NCBI RefSeq assembly: GCF_006494365.1
Contig: NZ_VHIP01000002.1
Location: 62,001-126,000, forward strand
Direction of reading: 5' to 3'
From: Aestuariibacter sp. GS-14
GTDB taxonomy: Bacteria > Pseudomonadota > Gammaproteobacteria > Enterobacterales > Alteromonadaceae
DNA length: 64,000 nt
Part shown: positions 9,336-18,488 of the stretch, in pieces
Numbering within the stretch: position 1 is the first letter of the stretch
Layout: the number at the start of each line of letters is the position of its first letter
Program-made: the position numbers and the translations under genes
Notes under the pieces: generated by a model
Told to the model about the DNA's origin: nothing
Database searches by the model: none
The model's input: the letters and a program-made list of their open reading frames with translations, nothing else

Positions 9336-10012
9336 ATATCTTAGCAATAGATACGGCCACCGAAGCCTGTTCGGTGGCACTACAATTCAACAATAGAATC
9401 TATACTCGTTACGAAGTTTGCCCGCAACAACACAGTCAGAAAATTCTGATCATGATAGAAGAGGTCATGAATGAGGCAGGGGCTACGTTAAACGAACTTC
9501 AGGTGTTGGGTTTTGGCCGAGGCCCCGGCAGCTTTACCGGCGTGCGTATTGCTACAGGTATCATTCAGGGGCTGGCATTAGGGGCTGGATTACCGGTTGT
9601 GGGGGTTAGTACACTGCAAGCCATGGCACAACAGGTAATAGCAAGCCAGGCTGTGGAGAATGTGGCAGTGGCTATCGATGCGCGTATGGGGGAAGTGTAT
9701 TTTGCGCGTTTTCAAAATAAACAAGGTCTGGCCGTAACGGATGGCGATGAGCAGGTGCTTTCTCCTGTGCAGGCTGCAACACTAACAACAGCCTCGGATA
9801 CAGGTTTTGCCGGCACAGGTTGGCAGGCTTATCCTGAACTGGCAGCTGCAGCAGGCAATATTAATGTTAGCGTGTCATATCCTTACGCCAGGCACATGCT
9901 TCCTTTGGCAGAGCAGGCTTTTCTTCGCAACGAGTTTACGTCTGCGGAGTCTGTGTCACCCGTGTATTTACGCGATACTGTGACCTGGAAAAAGCTACCT
10001 GGCAGAGAATAG
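9332..10012 (+). CDS. tsaB: tRNA t6A biosynthesis protein TsaB
   Basis: A 226-residue ASKHA-fold protein that scaffolds TsaD, TsaE and TsaC/RimN in making N6-threonylcarbamoyladenosine at position 37 of ANN-decoding tRNAs. The N terminus MNILAIDTATEACSVAL and the block GFGRGPGSFTGVRIATG (about 61-77) are diagnostic. The start ATG overlaps the yoaA stop. Like other TsaB proteins it lacks the metal-binding histidines of TsaD. Length is typical. Confidence 0.96.
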   Translation: MNILAIDTATEACSVALQFNNRIYTRYEVCPQQHSQKILIMIEEVMNEAGATLNELQVLGFGRGPGSFTGVRIATGIIQGLALGAGLPVVGVSTLQAMAQQVIASQAVENVAVAIDARMGEVYFARFQNKQGLAVTDGDEQVLSPVQAATLTTASDTGFAGTGWQAYPELAAAAGNINVSVSYPYARHMLPLAEQAFLRNEFTSAESVSPVYLRDTVTWKKLPGRE

Positions 10013-10137
10013 CCTCAAGGTTTTTAACAATTCAGGCTTAAAAATTGCAGAGCAATCCGGACGTAAGGGAAAGTGTCAGAGTTTTGTTGGCACTTTTTAG
10101 TTTCAAGCACATTCGGAACATCGGCATACTCTGTTAA

Positions 10138-10431
10138 ATGGATATTCGTCAGACTTCCAATATACCTGTCATTGATCGCAGCGACAACCGGCCCAAGCCG
10201 GTAAAGCACGTTGTACCTGAAACAGAACAAGTCACAGAGCAAAATAAACGCGCGGTAGTGATTAGCGGCGATGAAGTTTCTTATGCCAAAGCCGACGCAT
10301 TTCGTACCAAGGCGGGTTATGATAAACCCGCTCCACAGGCAGAGCAGGCTGTGCGGGAGTATCTGAGTTTTGAGCGTGAAACTAAACGCGATTCTGTTCG
10401 TCAAATAATGGGCGTAGATATTTACGCTTAA
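10138..10431 (+). CDS. Short conserved-looking hypothetical protein
   Basis: A 97-residue, hydrophilic, probably soluble protein, with a disordered, Pro- and Lys-rich first half and a predicted helix near the C terminus that contains REYLSFERETKRDSVRQ and ends MGVDIYA. No ribosome site is evident before the ATG. It sits between tsaB and slp, where E. coli has no gene. Codon use looks like that of the neighbours and no convincing frame overlaps it, so it is probably real. Function unknown. Confidence 0.6.
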   Translation: MDIRQTSNIPVIDRSDNRPKPVKHVVPETEQVTEQNKRAVVISGDEVSYAKADAFRTKAGYDKPAPQAEQAVREYLSFERETKRDSVRQIMGVDIYA

Positions 10432-10734
10432 CGCCTCTTGTTTTAACAAAAATTTCACATTAAAACCAAACGGTGAGTTCAGCTTCCATTCAGGCAACTT
10501 TCAGATAATATTAACAAAGCGTGTGACATTTCAGCTTTGACGAAGCCGTACACGCCAAAGTGATCGAGAATGGACCCGTTTGGGTTTAAACAGGGAAGGC
10601 TAACAGTGTTGTACTGATTTGCTGTGGACACATTGAGCACAGTGTCAGCGCTGATTTAACTTTTATACATGCCAGACGTCATGGATTTATCAGGTATTTC
10701 CCTTATCATTCGTTTCAAATACAAGGGGTGTTTT
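10432..10734. other. 303-bp non-coding gap before slp
   Basis: No gene is seen. Small inverted repeats occur: ACCC/GGGT at 10574-10585 and CTGTG/CACAG at 10622-10642, the latter overlapping GACAC/GTGTC. They could belong to the slp leader or a small RNA, but nothing recognisable was found. The last bases AAGGGGTG (10723-10730) are the slp ribosome site. Confidence 0.4.
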
Positions 10735-11463
10735 ATGTTTTATCGTGCACTGATCATTGCAGCCGTTTTAAGTCTCTCGGGCTGTGCCATCGTTCCTGAT
10801 CCAATTAAAGTCGCTGACGACAAAGCGCTGGTAGGTTATTCAAAAGCCGTTGTCGCTGGCGACGGCGTCATTGGCCAACAGGCGCGTTGGGGCGGCATCA
10901 TTACCAGTGTGGAAAATAAAGACAACAAAACCACCATCGAAATGGTGTACTTTCCGCTGAATCATTACGCAAAGCCCATTACAACCGAGCAAACACCCGG
11001 ACGATTCAAGGCAGTAATAAACAATTTTGTTGATCCCATTATGTTTGCAGAAGGCCGGTTGGCCACTTTTGTTGGTACGGTTTCGCAACCACTGGCAGGC
11101 ATGGTAGGCGAGCAGCCTTATATGTTCCCAGCCATAATGGTAGAAGACTATCATTTGTGGCGCGACCAGCAGTTATACAATACCAATTCGGTATTCTTTG
11201 ATTTTTATGGTGGCTGGTATTCTCCATTTTACCCGCGCTACTGGGGGCCTTGGGGCCTTTACCATCCAGGATACAGAAGCGGGTTCAGTTTATATCACTA
11301 CACTCAGAGCCGTTATCACCCCGCAAGAAATGGGCAGGATGACGGTGGAAAGAGTAAGCCCGCGCCGCGTTCCTATCGTGGCAATAATGGCGAGCCTTCT
11401 GCTACCTTGCGGGTTCAGCCTCGCGAGCCTGGCAATGTTGTTCGACCAGCCAAGCAACAATAA
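10735..11463 (+). CDS. slp: Slp family outer-membrane lipoprotein
   Basis: A 242-residue lipoprotein of the Slp (starvation/stationary-phase lipoprotein) family. The start is ATG 10735, five bases after AAGGGGTG; an upstream in-frame ATG would put 22 polar residues before the signal peptide. The signal peptide ends in the lipobox LSGC, so the mature protein starts at a lipidated Cys near residue 17. The Slp domain follows (RWGGIITSVENK and LATFVGTV). The C-terminal 90 residues are rich in Tyr, Trp, Pro and Gly and end in a basic, disordered tail, an extension not in E. coli Slp. The place between tsaB and fadD matches E. coli yeaY. Confidence 0.9.
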   Translation: MFYRALIIAAVLSLSGCAIVPDPIKVADDKALVGYSKAVVAGDGVIGQQARWGGIITSVENKDNKTTIEMVYFPLNHYAKPITTEQTPGRFKAVINNFVDPIMFAEGRLATFVGTVSQPLAGMVGEQPYMFPAIMVEDYHLWRDQQLYNTNSVFFDFYGGWYSPFYPRYWGPWGLYHPGYRSGFSLYHYTQSRYHPARNGQDDGGKSKPAPRSYRGNNGEPSATLRVQPREPGNVVRPAKQQ

Positions 11464-11511
11464 CGGAAAGAGTATGCCGCTTAGCAGGCCAATCTATACC
11501 GGTTATAAATA

Positions 11512-11545
11512 AACAGGCGGCAATTATTTGCCGCCTGTTTTACTT
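11512..11545 (+). terminator. Rho-independent terminator after slp
   Basis: A stem of about 11 bp, AACAGGCGGCA with TGCCGCCTGTT, encloses a short AT loop and is followed by a T-rich tract. It separates slp from the hydrolase gene. Confidence 0.85.
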
Positions 11546-11631
11546 ATTGCACCGGGATAACACATCAATACCCGCTCTTGTGTGATGTTTGTTACACTCA
11601 TTACAGGACAACATTTTCAGGACTATTTGTT

Positions 11632-12477
11632 ATGCAAGCATGGCAATTCGCTTTGTCTCAAGGTGAACTTCACGGGTTAACTAATAGCGGGAAGGGGCCA
11701 GTAATACTGGGGCTGCATGGATTTTTGGATAATGCAGAAAGTCTGGCGTGTCTATTCCCGTTTTTCGACAATTATCAATTTATTGCTATCGATCTGCCGG
11801 GTCATGGGAAAAGCTACCACCGCCCGCTGGGAGCGCATTACCATCAACTTGATTTTATTCAGGATATTCATGAGTTGGTCGAAGCCAATAACTGGCAGGA
11901 TGTCATTCTAATTGGTCACTCATTGGGCGGCATTTTAGCTACCATCTACGCAGGCGTATTCCCTGAACGCGTAGCAAAAGTGGTGTCTATTGATGCCTGT
12001 GGCCCTCTAACCATGGAAGCGGATACTAGTGCATCTCAGGTTCGGGAGTCAGTGTTAAGCCGACTGCCGAAGCAAAGCACTGGCTCAGGCTCACGGCCGG
12101 TTGATATCGACGCTGCTGTGGCGGCACGTTGCAAAATTAGCGACATTAATGCTGAACATGCACGTGCGATTATAATGCGTAATATTAAGTGCAACGATGA
12201 AGGCGAATTTGTGTGGGGAAGTGACCCCAGATTGCGCACAAAATCTACGCTTCGGCTTACTGAATCACAGGCACAGAATTTGATGGAAGCAATTCGTTGC
12301 CCGGTCTGGTTTGGCGGCGCTACCGACAGTTTTAAGCACCTCGAAACAATTTATCCAAAACGGAAAATATGGTGGAAAAACAGTCAGATTGAACTATTCT
12401 CAGGAGGACATCATTTTCATATGATTAATCCTTCAGCAGTTAGCACTGCAATTCGCAGCTTTGTTGAGGAAATGTAA
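11632..12477 (+). CDS. Alpha/beta-fold hydrolase (esterase/lipase-like)
   Basis: A 281-residue alpha/beta hydrolase. ATG 11632 is chosen because a longer TTG-started frame adds 18 residues with no ribosome site. The oxyanion strand LGLHGFLDN is near residues 25-33, the nucleophile elbow GHSLGG near 95-100, and the catalytic His is likely in SGGHHFHM near the end. No signal peptide, so cytoplasmic. It is just upstream of fadD, which suggests release of fatty acids from an ester or thioester for activation, but the substrate is not shown by the sequence. Confidence 0.88.
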   Translation: MQAWQFALSQGELHGLTNSGKGPVILGLHGFLDNAESLACLFPFFDNYQFIAIDLPGHGKSYHRPLGAHYHQLDFIQDIHELVEANNWQDVILIGHSLGGILATIYAGVFPERVAKVVSIDACGPLTMEADTSASQVRESVLSRLPKQSTGSGSRPVDIDAAVAARCKISDINAEHARAIIMRNIKCNDEGEFVWGSDPRLRTKSTLRLTESQAQNLMEAIRCPVWFGGATDSFKHLETIYPKRKIWWKNSQIELFSGGHHFHMINPSAVSTAIRSFVEEM

Positions 12478-12518
12478 ACAACGTCATTTATCTTTTCGCG
12501 AACATCCGATACTATTAA

Positions 12519-12535
12519 AACAAATCGGACCAGTT
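12519..12535 (+). promoter_or_regulatory. FadR operator-like site upstream of fadD
   Basis: AACAAATCGGACCAGTT agrees with the gammaproteobacterial FadR consensus AACTGGTCNGACCAGTT at 14 of 17 positions, with a perfect right half. It ends 75 bp before the fadD start, where FadR represses in E. coli. FadR itself is encoded at 20891. Match made by eye. Confidence 0.65.
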
Positions 12536-12610
12536 TTGAGCGTATGCCGAGGCTGATGCGTGGACTTGTGTGAACAATCATCGTCAAAGTAGAGTTGACA
12601 GGAGAGGTTG

Positions 12611-14263
12611 GTGGAAAAAAACTGGCTTAAGCATTACGACCCAAGAGTAACCCCGGAAATCGACCCGGATCGTTACGCTTCAATCGTTGATATTCTTGAC
12701 GAATCGGTTGCCCAGTATGGCGATAAGACCGCCTATATCAATATGGGGCAGGAAATGAGCTTTGCCGAGCTCGATATGCACTCTAAGCATTTTGCGGCTT
12801 ATTTGCAGCACAACGGGTTTGAGCAGGGTGATGCTGTCGCCATAATGATGCCTAATTTACTGCAATATCCGGTGGCGATGTTTGGTATTTTGCGTGCTGG
12901 TATGACGGTAGTGAACGTGAATCCGCTATACACCGCGCGTGAGTTGAAACACCAGCTTAACGACAGCGGTGCCAAAGGCATTGTTATTGTAGATAACTTC
13001 GCTCACACCCTGGAAAAGGTCGTTGCCGAAACGGGCATCAAAGATGTACTAATTACCTCTCTGGGTGACATGTTACCGGCACCTAAACGCTGGGTTGTGA
13101 ATTTTGTAGTGAAGCGGGTTAAAAAAATGGTGCCCGATTACAACCTGCCGACTGCAAGACCTTTCATGGGTGCACTACATGCGGGCAGGCATTTAGGGTA
13201 CCAGAAAGTTGAGATCAGCAACGAAAGCCTGGCATTTTTGCAATACACCGGTGGTACAACGGGTGTGTCTAAAGGGGCAATGCTGACGCACCGCAACATG
13301 ATTGCCAACTTAGAGCAGGTGTCTGGCATTCTGGCCACGGTGATTACACCCGGTAAAGACCTGGTTGTAACAGCGTTGCCGCTCTATCACATCTTCGCGC
13401 TTACCGCGAATTGCTTACTGTTTTTGAAATTTGGCTGTCCGAACCTGTTGATCACTAATCCACGGGATATGCCTGGTTTTGTGAAAGAACTTAGCAAATA
13501 TCCGTTTGTAATTTTACCCGGCGTAAATACGCTGTTTAATGGGTTACTTAATACCCCTGGATTCAGTGACCTCGACTTCACCAACTTCAAGTTTGGTTTG
13601 GGCGGTGGTATGGCTGTACAGCGCCCGGTTGCAGAACGCTGGCAAAAGGTTACAGGCACCGTGCTACTGGAAGGCTACGGATTAACCGAATGCGCGCCGG
13701 TGGTTACCGTTAACCCTCCACAATTAGAAGCGTACAAAGGGTCAATAGGTATGCCGGTACCGTCTACCGATATCATGCTGGTAGATGAGAATGGCAACGA
13801 AGTGGCCCCCGGGGAGTCGGGCGAAATGTGGGTAAAAGGACCGCAGGTAATGAAAGGGTATTACAAGCGGCCTGAAGCAACCGATGAAATTATTCACAAC
13901 GGTTGGTTAGCTACAGGTGATATCGCCCGGGCCGATGAAGATGGTTACTTCTACATTGTAGATCGCAAGAAAGACATGATTTTGGTTTCCGGTTTTAATG
14001 TGTTCCCTAACGAAATCGAAGAAGTTGCTGCGATGCACGAAGCTGTTCTGGAGGCCGCGGCAGTAGGTGTGCCACATGAGGTCAGTGGTGAAGTGGTGAA
14101 GCTTTTTATCGTTCGTAAAGATAATTCACTCACAGCCGAAGCAGTGATTGCACATTGTCGTACACATCTTACTGGCTACAAGGTGCCTAAACACGTAGAA
14201 TTCAAAGAAGAATTACCTAAAACTAACGTCGGTAAAATTCTGCGTCGGGAGCTTAGAAAATAA
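12611..14263 (+). CDS. fadD: Long-chain fatty acid-CoA ligase FadD
   Basis: Activates long-chain fatty acids to acyl-CoA using ATP, at the inner face of the membrane, feeding beta-oxidation. It has 550 residues from GTG 12611, six bases after AGGAG; the TTG just before it is too close to the ribosome site. The AMP-binding signature [11 protein letters not shown] is at about 212-222, the GYGLTE motif follows in the middle, and the C-terminal catalytic Lys lies in [13 protein letters not shown]. The N-terminal half closely follows E. coli FadD ([19 protein letters not shown]). A FadR-like operator is upstream and a strong terminator downstream. Confidence 0.97.
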   Translation: MEKNWLKHYDPRVTPEIDPDRYASIVDILDESVAQYGDKTAYINMGQEMSFAELDMHSKHFAAYLQHNGFEQGDAVAIMMPNLLQYPVAMFGILRAGMTVVNVNPLYTARELKHQLNDSGAKGIVIVDNFAHTLEKVVAETGIKDVLITSLGDMLPAPKRWVVNFVVKRVKKMVPDYNLPTARPFMGALHAGRHLGYQKVEISNESLAFLQYTGGTTGVSKGAMLTHRNMIANLEQVSGILATVITPGKDLVVTALPLYHIFALTANCLLFLKFGCPNLLITNPRDMPGFVKELSKYPFVILPGVNTLFNGLLNTPGFSDLDFTNFKFGLGGGMAVQRPVAERWQKVTGTVLLEGYGLTECAPVVTVNPPQLEAYKGSIGMPVPSTDIMLVDENGNEVAPGESGEMWVKGPQVMKGYYKRPEATDEIIHNGWLATGDIARADEDGYFYIVDRKKDMILVSGFNVFPNEIEEVAAMHEAVLEAAAVGVPHEVSGEVVKLFIVRKDNSLTAEAVIAHCRTHLTGYKVPKHVEFKEELPKTNVGKILRRELRK

Positions 14264-14279
14264 GCAGCACCCCAACCTG

Positions 14280-14308
14280 AATAAAGCCGGCGCAACGCCG
14301 GCTTTATT
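14280..14308 (+). terminator. Strong hairpin between fadD and rnd (terminator and rnd leader)
   Basis: A 13-bp perfect stem, AATAAAGCCGGCG with its complement (14280-14292 and 14296-14308), has a CAA loop and is followed by the U-rich TTTATTATTT that runs into the rnd ATG at 14313. It would terminate fadD transcription, and because it sits four bases from the rnd start it is also part of any rnd mRNA that reads through. Confidence 0.85.
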
Positions 14309-14312
14309 ATTT

Positions 14313-15464
14313 ATGGATTATATCTTTATACAGGATCAGGAAACCCTTGATTTAGTGTGTGCCAGGGCAGCGCGTCATCGCGCCATTGCTATTGATACCG
14401 AATTTGTACGCACGCGCACACTGGCTCCTGCATTGGGTCTGGTGCAATTGTTCGATGGACATCAATTGGCGCTAATCGATCCTCTGGCCATAGACGACCT
14501 GAGCTCGCTAACCAATTTGTTGGTTAATCCTCATGTTATTAAGGTATTGCATTCCTGTTCGGAAGATTTAGAAGCCTTTTTGGCAAGCTTCTCTTTGGTA
14601 CCTACGCCTATTTTTGATACCCAGTTTGCAGCAGGACTACTGGGGCTGGGAACAACCATGGGATATGGGCGCATGATTGAGATGCTGCTGGAAATTACAT
14701 TGGAAAAAGGCGAATCGCGCACCGACTGGCTGGCCAGACCGCTGTCTGACAGCCAATGCCGCTACGCAGCTGACGATGTACTTTACTTGCTCCCTGCATT
14801 TGAGCAACTCTATGACATGGTGGTAGCCAGAGGGAAACTGGATTGGGTGTTTTCGGAATCTGCCGCGTTGGCAGATAAAAAGAAAGCAAACATACCAGCC
14901 CAATTCGCCTATCTGCAAATCAACAATGCCTGGAAATTATCATCGCAGCAGTTAACTGTGTTAAAGCATCTGGCAGCATGGCGTTTAACCCGCGCCCAGC
15001 AAAAAGACATGGCACTGAATTTTGTATTCAAGGAAGCGCACTTATTCGAATTGGCTTTGCGTATGCCACAGTCTAAAAATGCATTGTCGCGCATACACTG
15101 CTTAACGCCACAGGAGCGCCGTTTAAGACCAGAAATTTTGCTGGATGTAATTCAGAATGGATTAGACGAATTCGACAATACAGCGCCGGAAGATCATATT
15201 CCACGTATTTTAAGACTGATTGATTTTCCACAGTACAAACAAACGCTGGCAAGATTTAAACACGCTACAGCCGAAATTGCAGTAGAACATGGCGTGAGTG
15301 AGGAAGTCATTGCCTCTAAAAAGCAACTCAACCAACTGCTAAAATGGCATTGGTTTGACATTGACGAATGCCGGGTGCAGGGATTAAAGCCTGATGTATT
15401 AACCGGTTGGCGTGCAGCGTATTTTGAACCTGTCGTAAAGGCAGTTCTACATTCAAACAAATAG
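14313..15464 (+). CDS. rnd: Ribonuclease D
   Basis: A 3'-5' exoribonuclease that trims tRNA precursors and other stable RNAs. It has 383 residues. The DEDD exonuclease begins with AIDTEFVRTRT (Asp28, Glu30), continues with HSCSEDLE, and has the third motif near RYAADDVLYL. An HRDC domain follows at about 210-290. The start aligns with E. coli Rnd. No Shine-Dalgarno sequence precedes the ATG; instead there is a hairpin and a U-rich tract. It heads a run of five close genes (rnd, ycgL, mltB-like, FAH, ycgN). Confidence 0.96.
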   Translation: MDYIFIQDQETLDLVCARAARHRAIAIDTEFVRTRTLAPALGLVQLFDGHQLALIDPLAIDDLSSLTNLLVNPHVIKVLHSCSEDLEAFLASFSLVPTPIFDTQFAAGLLGLGTTMGYGRMIEMLLEITLEKGESRTDWLARPLSDSQCRYAADDVLYLLPAFEQLYDMVVARGKLDWVFSESAALADKKKANIPAQFAYLQINNAWKLSSQQLTVLKHLAAWRLTRAQQKDMALNFVFKEAHLFELALRMPQSKNALSRIHCLTPQERRLRPEILLDVIQNGLDEFDNTAPEDHIPRILRLIDFPQYKQTLARFKHATAEIAVEHGVSEEVIASKKQLNQLLKWHWFDIDECRVQGLKPDVLTGWRAAYFEPVVKAVLHSNK

Positions 15465-15471
15465 GTAAGAC

Positions 15472-15765
15472 ATGTTATTAGCAGTATACAAAACCGCAAA
15501 AAAAGCAGGCATGTACCTGTATGTGGCTAAAAAAGATGATTTCTCCGCAGTGCCAGAGGCGCTGATGAGCCAGTTTGGCAGACCTCAGCTAGTGATGATG
15601 TTGCCATTATCAAAGCGAGAGGCGCTTGGCGGCGTAGATAAGAGCAAATTAATTGAGGCCATAAACGACAAAGGTTTTTATTTACAAATGCCACCAAAAG
15701 AAGAAAACCTGCTTGAAGTGCACCGGGAAAGCCTGGGGTTAGACAGTAAACCTTCACAAGCCTGA
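15472..15765 (+). CDS. ycgL: YcgL family protein
   Basis: A 97-residue YcgL-domain protein, small, soluble, of unknown function. The family pattern is visible: [13 protein letters not shown] near the N terminus, PEALMSQFG at about 24-32 and GFYLQMPP at about 66-73. The start lies 7 bp after rnd, and the mltB-like gene follows 10 bp later, so it is in the middle of an operon. The length matches the family. Confidence 0.93.
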   Translation: MLLAVYKTAKKAGMYLYVAKKDDFSAVPEALMSQFGRPQLVMMLPLSKREALGGVDKSKLIEAINDKGFYLQMPPKEENLLEVHRESLGLDSKPSQA

Positions 15766-15775
15766 AAATAAACAC

Positions 15776-16765
15776 ATGAAAATAATTAAACATCTAACAG
15801 CGGCGATGTGTACTTTGCTGATGTCAGTGGGTAGTTACGCGGCCGACAGTAAAGACGCCGAATTCGACCTCTATAAAGAAACGCTAAAGCAGGAAGCAGT
15901 TGCACAAGGGTTTGGCAAACAGTTTGTTGACAACGTATTTGCTACCGTATTCTATCGCCCGACGGTAGTAAAAGCCGACAACAACCAGCCTGAAACAAAA
16001 ATTACCCTGGATAAATATTTAACTACCCGGGTACCAGACTGGAAGGTACAGCAAGCCGTTGCGTTAATGGAAGAGAACAAGGAGCTGTTAACCCAAATTG
16101 GCCAGCAATACGGCGTACAGCCAAGATTTATTGTGGCGCTATGGGGTAATGAATCTAATTTTGGGAAAATTCAGGGCAGTCACCCAGTATTGTCGTCATT
16201 GGCGTCACTGGCGTTTGAGGGCCGTCGCGAGGATATGTTTAAAAAGCAATTAATGGCCGCGTTGACTATCCTGCAGGAAGGCCATGTGGCTCTGAAAGAT
16301 TTTAACGGCTCCTGGGCTGGCGCTATGGGGCAAAGCCAGTTTATGCCAACGTCATTTTTACACTACGCAGTAGACTATGACGGCGACGGTAAGAAAGATA
16401 TCTGGAGTACGCCTGCAGACGTGTTTGCCTCTATCGCCAATTTCCTGTCTTCTGAAGGCTGGCAGAATGAGGGGACCTGGGGACGCCAGGTGTCAGTAAT
16501 CAATAACTTTGATTTTGCGCTGGCGGGATTAGAAAAAGATAAGTTCAAACCACTGTCGTTCTGGCAGGCACAAGGCGTTAGACGCTACGATGGGAAGGAT
16601 TTGCCAGACGTAGACATTAACGCATCGCTTATCATGCCCGACGGAGAAAAGGGCCGGTTATATCTGGTATACCATAATTTTCATACCTTGATGAAGTGGA
16701 ACCGCAGCAGCTATTTTGGGGTTTCGGTAAGTTATTTGTCAGAACGAATTAAGCGGGGTCACTAA
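15776..16765 (+). CDS. Lytic murein transglycosylase, MltB family
   Basis: A 329-residue periplasmic enzyme that cleaves peptidoglycan between MurNAc and GlcNAc, forming 1,6-anhydro ends. A signal peptide runs to about Ala23 (SVGSYAADS). There is no lipobox Cys, so this is a soluble relative of MltB rather than the lipoprotein. The catalytic Glu126 lies in ALWGNESNFGK, and GAMGQSQFMPTSF is the typical substrate-binding loop. The stop codon overlaps the next ATG by one base (TAATG), so it is translationally coupled to the FAH-family gene. Confidence 0.93.
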   Translation: MKIIKHLTAAMCTLLMSVGSYAADSKDAEFDLYKETLKQEAVAQGFGKQFVDNVFATVFYRPTVVKADNNQPETKITLDKYLTTRVPDWKVQQAVALMEENKELLTQIGQQYGVQPRFIVALWGNESNFGKIQGSHPVLSSLASLAFEGRREDMFKKQLMAALTILQEGHVALKDFNGSWAGAMGQSQFMPTSFLHYAVDYDGDGKKDIWSTPADVFASIANFLSSEGWQNEGTWGRQVSVINNFDFALAGLEKDKFKPLSFWQAQGVRRYDGKDLPDVDINASLIMPDGEKGRLYLVYHNFHTLMKWNRSSYFGVSVSYLSERIKRGH

Positions 16766-17430
16766 TGTATCAACACCTGAATTTGCAAGGATTACCGTTT
16801 GGCTTGCCTGCTGGCAAAGTAGTCTGTGTGGGGCGCAATTACCTTGATCATATTAAGGAACTCAACAATGATGTGCCTGCCGAACCACTGTTGTTTTTAA
16901 AGCCAGCCACGTCGTTGTGTTCGGTTACTGAACCGGTGGTTATTCCTACTCATCTGGGGGCTTGTCACAATGAACTTGAAGTTGCTGTTCTGATTGGACA
17001 AACACTTACGCGTGCAACGCCTGCACTGGCAACGGCTGCGATTGCAGGCGTAGGGCTTGCGCTTGATCTCACGCTTCGCGACGTTCAGGATAAGCTAAAG
17101 TCTGATGGGCATCCGTGGGAACGGGCAAAAGCATTCGACAAAGCGTGTCCGGTAAGTGCTTTTACACCAGCGAATGAGGTTGCTGATTTACAGGATCTCA
17201 CTTTTACGCTCACTGTGAATGGTGAAGTCAAACAACAGGGCAACACCAGTATGATGATGCGGGATATTCAATCGCTTCTGGTAGCCATTTCTGAGGTATT
17301 CACGCTTGAGCCCGGTGATATTGTATTAACTGGCACACCCAAAGGCGTGGGGCCGCTACAACCGCAAGACACACTTACGCTGAATATGTCGCCTTGGTTT
17401 AACATTGAAACCCGGGTGGTAGGAGCTTGA
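16765..17430 (+). CDS. Fumarylacetoacetate hydrolase family protein (YcgM-like)
   Basis: A 221-residue FAH-fold enzyme. Members of this short subgroup act as acylpyruvases or oxaloacetate tautomerases/decarboxylases with a divalent metal. Visible signatures are VGRNYLDHIKELNN at the N terminus, LFLKPATS, the metal-binding pair in HNELEVAVLIG, and DLTLRDVQ with downstream GHPWERAKAFD. The last block, VLTGTPKGVGPL, is typical. Its start overlaps the mltB-like stop and ycgN follows after one base. The exact substrate is open. Confidence 0.9.
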   Translation: MYQHLNLQGLPFGLPAGKVVCVGRNYLDHIKELNNDVPAEPLLFLKPATSLCSVTEPVVIPTHLGACHNELEVAVLIGQTLTRATPALATAAIAGVGLALDLTLRDVQDKLKSDGHPWERAKAFDKACPVSAFTPANEVADLQDLTFTLTVNGEVKQQGNTSMMMRDIQSLLVAISEVFTLEPGDIVLTGTPKGVGPLQPQDTLTLNMSPWFNIETRVVGA

Positions 17431-17431
17431 T

Positions 17432-17923
17432 ATGGAACGCTTTTGGGAATCCAAAACACTGGATGAAATGAACCAGGCTGAGTGGGAATCCATTTGCGAT
17501 GGTTGTGCTAAATGTTGTTTGCACAAGTTTATAGACGATGATTCAGTCACCGAAGCAGAATCCACTGCGCATATTCAGGCCGGCGAAGTGATTCACTTTA
17601 CCAATATTGCCTGCGATTTACTGAATACAAAAACCTGCAGTTGTACACAATATGCCAGGCGCACCGAGTTCGTGCCTGATTGTGTTAAGCTCACTCGGGA
17701 AAACCTCAAAGAAATCTTTTTTATGCCACCCAGTTGCAGCTATCGCCGTTTGCACGAGGGGAGAGGATTACCCAGTTGGCATCCGTTGCTCAATCGCGGT
17801 AAAAAGACAGCCATGCACAAAGCGGGTATGTCTGTGAGGGGGAAAACCGTACCTGAGAGCGACGCTGACTTAGACAACTTTGAAGACTATATTGCCATTT
17901 GGCCGCTGGAAGATCTCGAATAA
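17432..17923 (+). CDS. ycgN: YcgN family cysteine cluster protein
   Basis: A 163-residue soluble protein of the YcgN/UPF0260 family. Clustered cysteines in CDGCAKCCLHK (about 27-37), further CDLL/CSC residues at about 63-72 and a late PPSCSYRRL suggest a metal or Fe-S site; function is unknown. The start is one base after the FAH gene, and it ends the operon. The next gene converges 16 bp away with no clear terminator between them. Confidence 0.93.
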   Translation: MERFWESKTLDEMNQAEWESICDGCAKCCLHKFIDDDSVTEAESTAHIQAGEVIHFTNIACDLLNTKTCSCTQYARRTEFVPDCVKLTRENLKEIFFMPPSCSYRRLHEGRGLPSWHPLLNRGKKTAMHKAGMSVRGKTVPESDADLDNFEDYIAIWPLEDLE

Positions 17924-17939
17924 CGCAGACTACGCAACG

Positions 17940-18488
17940 CTATATCAGAATGCTGAATAACAAAGCATCCTCGCCAAATACGCGGCGCCGGCACAATCCT
18001 TCCTGTTGAGCACCCAGTGCCTTCGCCAGTTTTATGCTGGCGATGTTGTCGGGGAGTGTCAGATATTCCAATCGATTGAGTTTTAAGGGGTGGGTCGCCA
18101 GATCAATCAGGCGTTGACAAAGTGTAAACGCAACCCCTTTTCCTCTGGCCTCCGGAATTAACCATAACCCCAGATTCGCATTGCGATGAACAGGGTGAAT
18201 GTAATTCAGAATACCCATGCCCAGGCATTGCTGCTGCCAAATCAACAAATAGCAAACACCGTAGCCAATATCGCGTTGTTTCTCTAATGCATCCAATAGC
18301 AGTTTAGCAGTGCGCGGAGTAGTGGGTACCAGGCTGTTACCCATCCAGGGTTTAACTGAATCAAATGCCAGCTTACCAGCTTGTGCAACGCATTCTGCGT
18401 ACTTGCTGTTTGCGCGGATCAAATGAATTTGCCCCGCATCGGTACGGATCGGGGCAAGGCGAACAGGAACGGTACTGAGGTCTATCAA
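17940..18488 (-). CDS. GNAT family N-acetyltransferase
   Basis: A 182-residue acetyltransferase resembling RimJ/RimL-type GNATs, which acetylate protein N termini or small amines using acetyl-CoA. The acetyl-CoA loop is seen as LIPEARGKGVAFTLCQRLI at about 111-129, followed by LNRLEYLTLPDNIASIKLAKALG, written here as two joined family blocks. Its start overlaps the dsbB stop by 4 bp (ATGA), so it is translationally coupled and last in the nhaB-dsbB-GNAT operon. Substrate unknown. Confidence 0.88.
   Translation of the reverse strand: MIDLSTVPVRLAPIRTDAGQIHLIRANSKYAECVAQAGKLAFDSVKPWMGNSLVPTTPRTAKLLLDALEKQRDIGYGVCYLLIWQQQCLGMGILNYIHPVHRNANLGLWLIPEARGKGVAFTLCQRLIDLATHPLKLNRLEYLTLPDNIASIKLAKALGAQQEGLCRRRVFGEDALLFSILI

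Noticed and set aside
10089-10105. TTGGCAC, a perfect -24 half of a sigma-54 promoter before the 97-residue gene
   Set aside because: The -12 GC is absent at the required spacing.
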